From NCBI GenBank assembly GCA_951640165.1, contig OX621240.1, forward strand, positions 4,042,713 to 4,106,712: a stretch of DNA of 64,000 bases, in the 5' to 3' direction. The position numbers and the translations under genes were made by a program. The notes under the pieces were generated by a model. That model worked only from the letters and a program-made list of their open reading frames with translations. It had not been told where the DNA came from and ran no database searches. This DNA comes from Pseudoips prasinana. Taxonomy: Eukaryota; Arthropoda; Insecta; Lepidoptera; Nolidae. The first letter of the stretch is position 1. Every line of letters begins with the position of its first letter. This document shows, piece by piece, positions 60,901 through 64,000 of the stretch.

Positions 60901-63725
60901 GATGTTATGGGGTGGACCTGTTATTTTTTCTGGGCTAGAAACCACCCGGCTAATTCAGTATATATAAATTGAAGGGCTACGGGAGACACCCGATACCTCT
61001 ATGTAATTTCTGCTTCAAGGATTAATGGATAGTTTCCTCGACATTGCTTGCTTAATTGTAGACAGTGTCTATGCTTACAATCTAGCAAGAATGATGTTCA
61101 CGTGTTGACACGCTATGGATTTAAAACGACGAATATTAAAACTACGAATATTTTATTTTTAATTATGGTCAGATCATGCACTTAAGTGGCAATTGTCTTC
61201 CCAACTCACCATTTCTGAACAGTCTTAGCTTATCCGATTTGGTTGCCGAGCTTCCATATAGCGGAGATCCATCAATGTACGCAGTCACCTGGTTGAGTTG
61301 CTCCCGCCAGCCCAATGCGCAGTCGTCGCGTGGGGCCGGAGATGAGCGCACAAAATCCAGGCATCTGATTCCACGGGGACCGTAGAATGGGTCGGATGCC
61401 GGCACCGGAATTGGGAAGCATTCTGGGTGCTGTGGAAGTTGATGGAGATTAGTAGATTGATAGGGGATCCCACTGATTCGTATGAAGCTACCATGTGTTT
61501 AATACGAGAAGAGCTAAGATCGAAACTGCCATGTTGCCCTTCCAAATTGTTGTTAGTTATTATGAGATCCAGAATTTTGGTCAGGCCGAATAATACATGA
61601 ATGTGTTGTAAATTAATGGTAAGCATTTGTGAGTAAATGCAACATAAAATATTGAAGGATTGCAATATATTATCTGGGAACCGATCACTTTTCCGATTTC
61701 TTTTTGTTCGAATTTTATTTCACCGAAAACTATTAACCGACGTTATTGTTGCTATATGCAAATAAATATATTATTTGACATATTTTAAGATCGCGAAGTA
61801 TCCATGTGTCATAGGCATTATTTTACAGAACTAATTCTCACCGATTTACAAAATGACTTTTTGCTATTGGCTGGCTGGCAGAAACCAATCTCTGCAAACA
61901 AGACAGTGTACTGCATGTTGCACGCCTGCTTGCATGTTGCATACTTGCTGCATGCCTGCTGCATGTTGCTTAAAGTATAATGTATGGTAATTAAAACAGT
62001 GGCATAATGAATGTTCGGAACAAGATACTTCGAACAAATGTTATTTCGGCTAAGTGTAACATCGGTGAAACGTTTTTAGACCAAATGAAACGATGGAGTA
62101 ACGGAAATAAACGAATTGATAGTCGGTTAACTGAAACAGTGCCAGATATGACTTCGGCGAAATTAAAGAAAACAAAACGATAAAAGTTGAAAAGTATTAG
62201 GTGAAATGAACTTCGGTCAAATATTTTTCGAATGATAGGTTACCATATTATCTACCTAATTATCTCACACTTATCTTTAAGGTCGCAACGACACGAAATT
62301 CTGATCGATATTTCATTTATACGATAATTTTTAGGCAATCGTTTATTGCATTCCATAATGTTATTACAGATGGCAGAATTTTAACCTAAATTACACTTCT
62401 AGACCCTGTTGGGCACCATAACATATATAAGTACGAGAGAGGAAAAATTGAAAATAATTTAATTTATAAATAATTGAATAATATAACTTCTCACCAGAAA
62501 CTCTTTCGGTATGAAATCCCTCCCGCCATCTTTACAGCACCTCGGCACTGATCCATTAAAGCCCCTCGACTGAGAGGACGACACCACGTCGTGGTCCAGG
62601 AACTGTCCCCATTGCATCAGCAGATGTGTCACGCCCGTACTCTCCACATCTTTGTTCTCATGTATAGAGGAACTGATCTCTCTCGCTGAAGGGAGCTTGT
62701 TGCCCAGAATTGAACGACGAGGTGCTTGCAAGCCGTCGGAGTAGGAGGGTGGGAGGAACCGTTGGACTGGGGTCATGGTAGCCCCCCATCGTGTACGGCT
62801 TAGGTTGTTGCATGTGCCGTCGTGGGTGCGGTATCTGGAAGTAAATTTAAAGTTGATTATAGTGAACTAGCTAGTTGAATACCTACAAATCAAAAGTGGA
62901 TGTCTGTTGTATATACTATTGACGGTCACCGTAGCCTAGTTGGTAGTGCTCCTGCCTACGAAGCTGGTGGTCCTGGGTTCGAATCCCGGTAAGTACAAAT
63001 GTTTGTGTGATGAGCACGAATATTTGTTTCTGAGTCATGGATATTTTCTATGTATATAAGTATTTATCTATCTATGTAAGTATGTATATCGTCGCCTGTT
63101 ACCCATAGTACAAGCCTTGCTTAGTTTGGGGCTAGGATGATCTGTGTGACATTGTCCCCAGATATTATTATTATTATTACCTACTAAAAGACCTATAAAA
63201 TAAATTGGATAGCATTTCATTCATGTTAGTATCTTATTTCTTAACTTGTAGATCTTAGTCAACTCATATAATTATGTGTGTGAAGCATTTGCTGTTGCCA
63301 TTTGTTGCGTAAGGTCGTGTTAGTAACTTTCTTTCTTTTAAAAAGACAACTCCTTCACTATGGAATCTAATCCCTGTATCGCGGGGTACTTTACAAACAT
63401 ATAATAAGAAAGACACAAATTACATCCAGACTCAGAAGAACTATTTATGGGCCACACAAATAATTGTCTGGCGCTGGATTTGAACCCGGGACACGAAGCG
63501 ACGAGGCGACTGTCTTAGCCGCTACGCCAAGAGCAGTCAAACTTAACTTTCTCGTCCATGAAGTCATCTATTCATCAAAGTATTTGTTACCTTTTGGAAG
63601 CGGGTTGGCATTTAGGTATTCCCTTCAGAGGGCAGTGCTGCATCAAAGGCGACTGGCGCAACGCACTCGCGGCCGGGAACTGAGTCTCCTCCGTGCGACC
63701 TTCCAAACCTTCGCCATTGCCGCCG
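54824..63725 (-). CDS. animal haem peroxidase with long C-terminal tail, 5' partial, 10 exons
   Basis: A secreted-type animal haem peroxidase (peroxinectin/chorion-peroxidase-like) that would oxidise substrates with H2O2 outside the cell. Exons, 5' to 3': 63591-63725, 62495-62834, 61210-61429, 59959-60136, 59477-59604, 58363-58545, 57532-57859, 57266-57397, 55123-56952, 54824-54980. Phases agree throughout, giving 1,209 residues plus stop. Visible residues are the distal His in GQFLDHDVV, the calcium loop [12 protein letters not shown], the catalytic Arg/Glu segment [11 protein letters not shown], the proximal His in [10 protein letters not shown], and NIQRGRDHG. The usual domain end (DLSPWVE) is followed by ~590 residues rich in Thr, Asp, Lys, Asn, Arg and Tyr. 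The signal peptide and start lie off the right edge. The exact orthologue is not identified. Confidence 0.93.
55123..56952 (-). CDS. peroxidase exon: end of catalytic domain and low-complexity tail
   Basis: The exon starts [20 protein letters not shown], completing the peroxidase domain at [15 protein letters not shown]. About 540 residues follow that are rich in Thr/Asp/Lys (for example [17 protein letters not shown]). There are also Tyr/Arg-rich blocks ([28 protein letters not shown]). The donor CAG|GTAACT also creates an immediate in-frame TAA, so intron retention would end the protein at SENR. Confidence 0.92.
57266..57397 (-). CDS. peroxidase exon
   Basis: The exon encodes [20 protein letters not shown] to [16 protein letters not shown] and the [16 protein letters not shown] block are conserved late in the haem peroxidase domain. 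The acceptor is TTCCAG and the donor is GTAAGT. Confidence 0.94.
57532..57859 (-). CDS. peroxidase exon
   Basis: The exon encodes [20 protein letters not shown] to LKALYQ. It includes [20 protein letters not shown], the family hallmark around RGRDHG. The donor is GTAAGT. Confidence 0.94.
58363..58545 (-). CDS. peroxidase exon with proximal haem His
   Basis: The exon encodes [20 protein letters not shown] to [16 protein letters not shown] carries the proximal histidine that ligates haem iron in this family. The donor is GTAAGT. Confidence 0.94.
59477..59604 (-). CDS. peroxidase exon
   Basis: The exon encodes [20 protein letters not shown] to [10 protein letters not shown]. It follows HN at the end of the previous exon to complete the family motif HNR(M/L)A. 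The donor is GTAAGC. Confidence 0.95.
59735..59860 (-). repeat. SINE family C fragment in a peroxidase intron
   Basis: In reverse it has a B-box-like GGGTTCGATTCCCGTAC. It contains 'cgcgaggtactttataaaca', related to the copy at 63376. Confidence 0.5.
59959..60136 (-). CDS. peroxidase exon with catalytic Arg
   Basis: The exon encodes [20 protein letters not shown] to [19 protein letters not shown] matches the family segment containing the catalytic arginine and the haem-linking acidic residue. The acceptor TTTCCACCAG lies 20 bases from a 57-bp tandem repeat. Confidence 0.94.
60161..60606. repeat. 57-bp minisatellite, ~7.8 copies
   Basis: Units start at 60161, 60218, 60275, 60332, 60389, 60446, 60503 and 60560, and are nearly identical. 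The length is divisible by three, so both strands stay open (19 residues per unit, for example [19 protein letters not shown]). It lies in the intron just upstream, in gene direction, of the exon at 59959-60136. A protein product is not supported. Confidence 0.93.
60643..60700. repeat. perfect 27-bp inverted repeat with 4-base loop
   Basis: The arms at 60643-60669 and 60674-60700 are exact reverse complements separated by TACT. It lies about 35 bases from the end of the minisatellite, in the same intron. It could form a cruciform or an RNA hairpin, or be the remnant of an inverted terminal structure. Confidence 0.9.
60830..60960 (+). repeat. dispersed lepidopteran repeat fragment
   Basis: It contains 'cccttagtcgccttttatgg', 'atccacgggatgttatgggg' and a T-run before 'gggctagaaaccacccggc'. 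This resembles a common interspersed 3' end in lepidopteran genomes. No second copy in this window confirms it. Confidence 0.35.
61210..61429 (-). CDS. peroxidase exon with calcium loop
   Basis: The exon encodes [20 protein letters not shown] to [23 protein letters not shown] is the calcium-binding loop of the family. The cysteines at HPEC, IRC and DDC are of the usual spacing. It is bounded by TTCCACAG and GTGAGT. Confidence 0.95.
61430..62494. other. peroxidase intron, no gene seen
   Basis: This is AT-rich intron. Near 61905-61970 there is an imperfect short tandem run of 'gcatgttgc / gcctgct' words. Nothing else is supported. Confidence 0.6.
62495..62834 (-). CDS. peroxidase exon with distal His
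   Basis: The exon encodes [20 protein letters not shown] to [20 protein letters not shown] opens the peroxidase domain. [12 protein letters not shown] holds the Gln, Asp, distal His and calcium-ligand Asp. The acceptor is CTTCCAG and the donor is GTGAGA. Confidence 0.95.
62922..63179 (+). repeat. SINE family A, full length
   Basis: This is the best-preserved copy: the head TGACGGTCACCGTAGCCTAG, the B box GGGTTCGAATCCCGG, the whole body, and an (ATT)n-type 3' tail ending about 63179. It lies in a peroxidase intron. Confidence 0.85.
63376..63540 (-). repeat. tRNA-derived SINE (family C)
   Basis: In reverse it has a head with A-box-like TGGCGTAGCGGCTAAGAC and B box GGGTTCAAATCCAGCGCC, then a body through 'gagtctggatgtaatttgtg' to 'gtaccccgcgata'. 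Confidence 0.65.
63591..63725 (-). CDS. peroxidase exon (most 5' in window)
   Basis: The exon encodes [20 protein letters not shown] to [12 protein letters not shown], the propeptide-like region before the catalytic domain. The acceptor TTACAG lies at its upstream edge. Earlier exons, including the signal peptide, are outside the window. Confidence 0.85.
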
Positions 63726-63884
63726 CTGTAACAATGATACAATAAGTTAGATAAGTATTAAAACTAGAAGACAGGATAAATTTTGGTAAAACCAGCCAAT
63801 TCAAAAGTAAATAAATAAATATCTTGGGACAAGTGACACAATGCCACCTGATCCGACTAGGCAGTGTTTGTTGGTAAATACTAA

Positions 63885-64000
63885 TAATAATAGTTGATAA
63901 AAGCTTGCCTTACACGTAGCAGTTCATATGTTCGATTCCCACCCAGGACAGATACTTGTGTGCATGAACATGTTTGTTCTCTTGTCCTGAGTCAGGCTGT
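63885..64000 (+). repeat. SINE family B, truncated by window edge
   Basis: It contains the B-box-like TGTTCGATTCCCACCC and the body GTGTGCATGAACATGTTTG and TCCTGAGTCAGG, as in the copy at 4229. Confidence 0.6.

Noticed and set aside
62922..63010. tRNA gene
   Set aside because: A and B boxes are present, but the segment is followed by the same non-tRNA body in several copies, so it is a SINE head. The same applies to the heads at 4229, 28773, 45310 and 48520.

Overview
The window is insect nuclear DNA, almost certainly from a butterfly or moth. It is AT-rich, its genes are split by long introns, and it is crowded with tRNA-derived SINEs and 5'-truncated non-LTR retrotransposons of lepidopteran type. 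No prokaryotic feature, CRISPR array or complete transposon was found.

Layout. (1) Positions 1-5044 look like intron and repeat sequence upstream of the first coding exon I can identify. (2) Positions 5045-42853, plus strand, hold 25 coding exons of a non-muscle myosin II heavy chain (the class of Drosophila zipper). Joined in silico they stay in frame for 1,754 residues and end at a normal stop. The window therefore lacks only the first ~220 residues, including the P-loop. (3) Positions 42854-47600 are 3' UTR and intergenic repeats, with a tight cluster of three TGACGTCA octamers. (4) Positions 47601-48419 encode an intronless inositol monophosphatase. (5) Positions 48420-51480 are nested SINE and LINE remnants, including a gag/endonuclease piece of an R1-like LINE. 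(6) Positions 51500-54540 are a ~3 kb tract packed with TTTTGTCA/AGTCA words. (7) Positions 54824-63725, minus strand, hold ten coding exons of an animal haem peroxidase. It carries an unusual ~590-residue Thr/Asp/Lys-rich C-terminal tail. Its 5' end lies beyond the right edge.

The most unusual structure is at 17449-20092, inside the myosin gene. The 3' part of one rod exon, its 5' splice site and the first 35 bases of intron (174 bp in all) are repeated as 15 identical tandem copies plus a partial one. Because 174 is divisible by 3 and the myosin frame stays open through the copies, use of a later donor would add 58 residues per copy without shifting the frame. A second, two-copy exon duplication lies at 32127-32418, where the second copy is frameshifted. 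Both events affect rod exons that are strikingly GC-rich beside neighbours of ordinary composition.

The three genes have no obvious joint pathway: a cytoskeletal motor, a phosphoinositide-cycle enzyme and a secreted peroxidase. The interest lies in gene structure: exon arrays, repeats next to splice sites, and a low-complexity coding tail whose word signature continues into the non-coding 3' flank.
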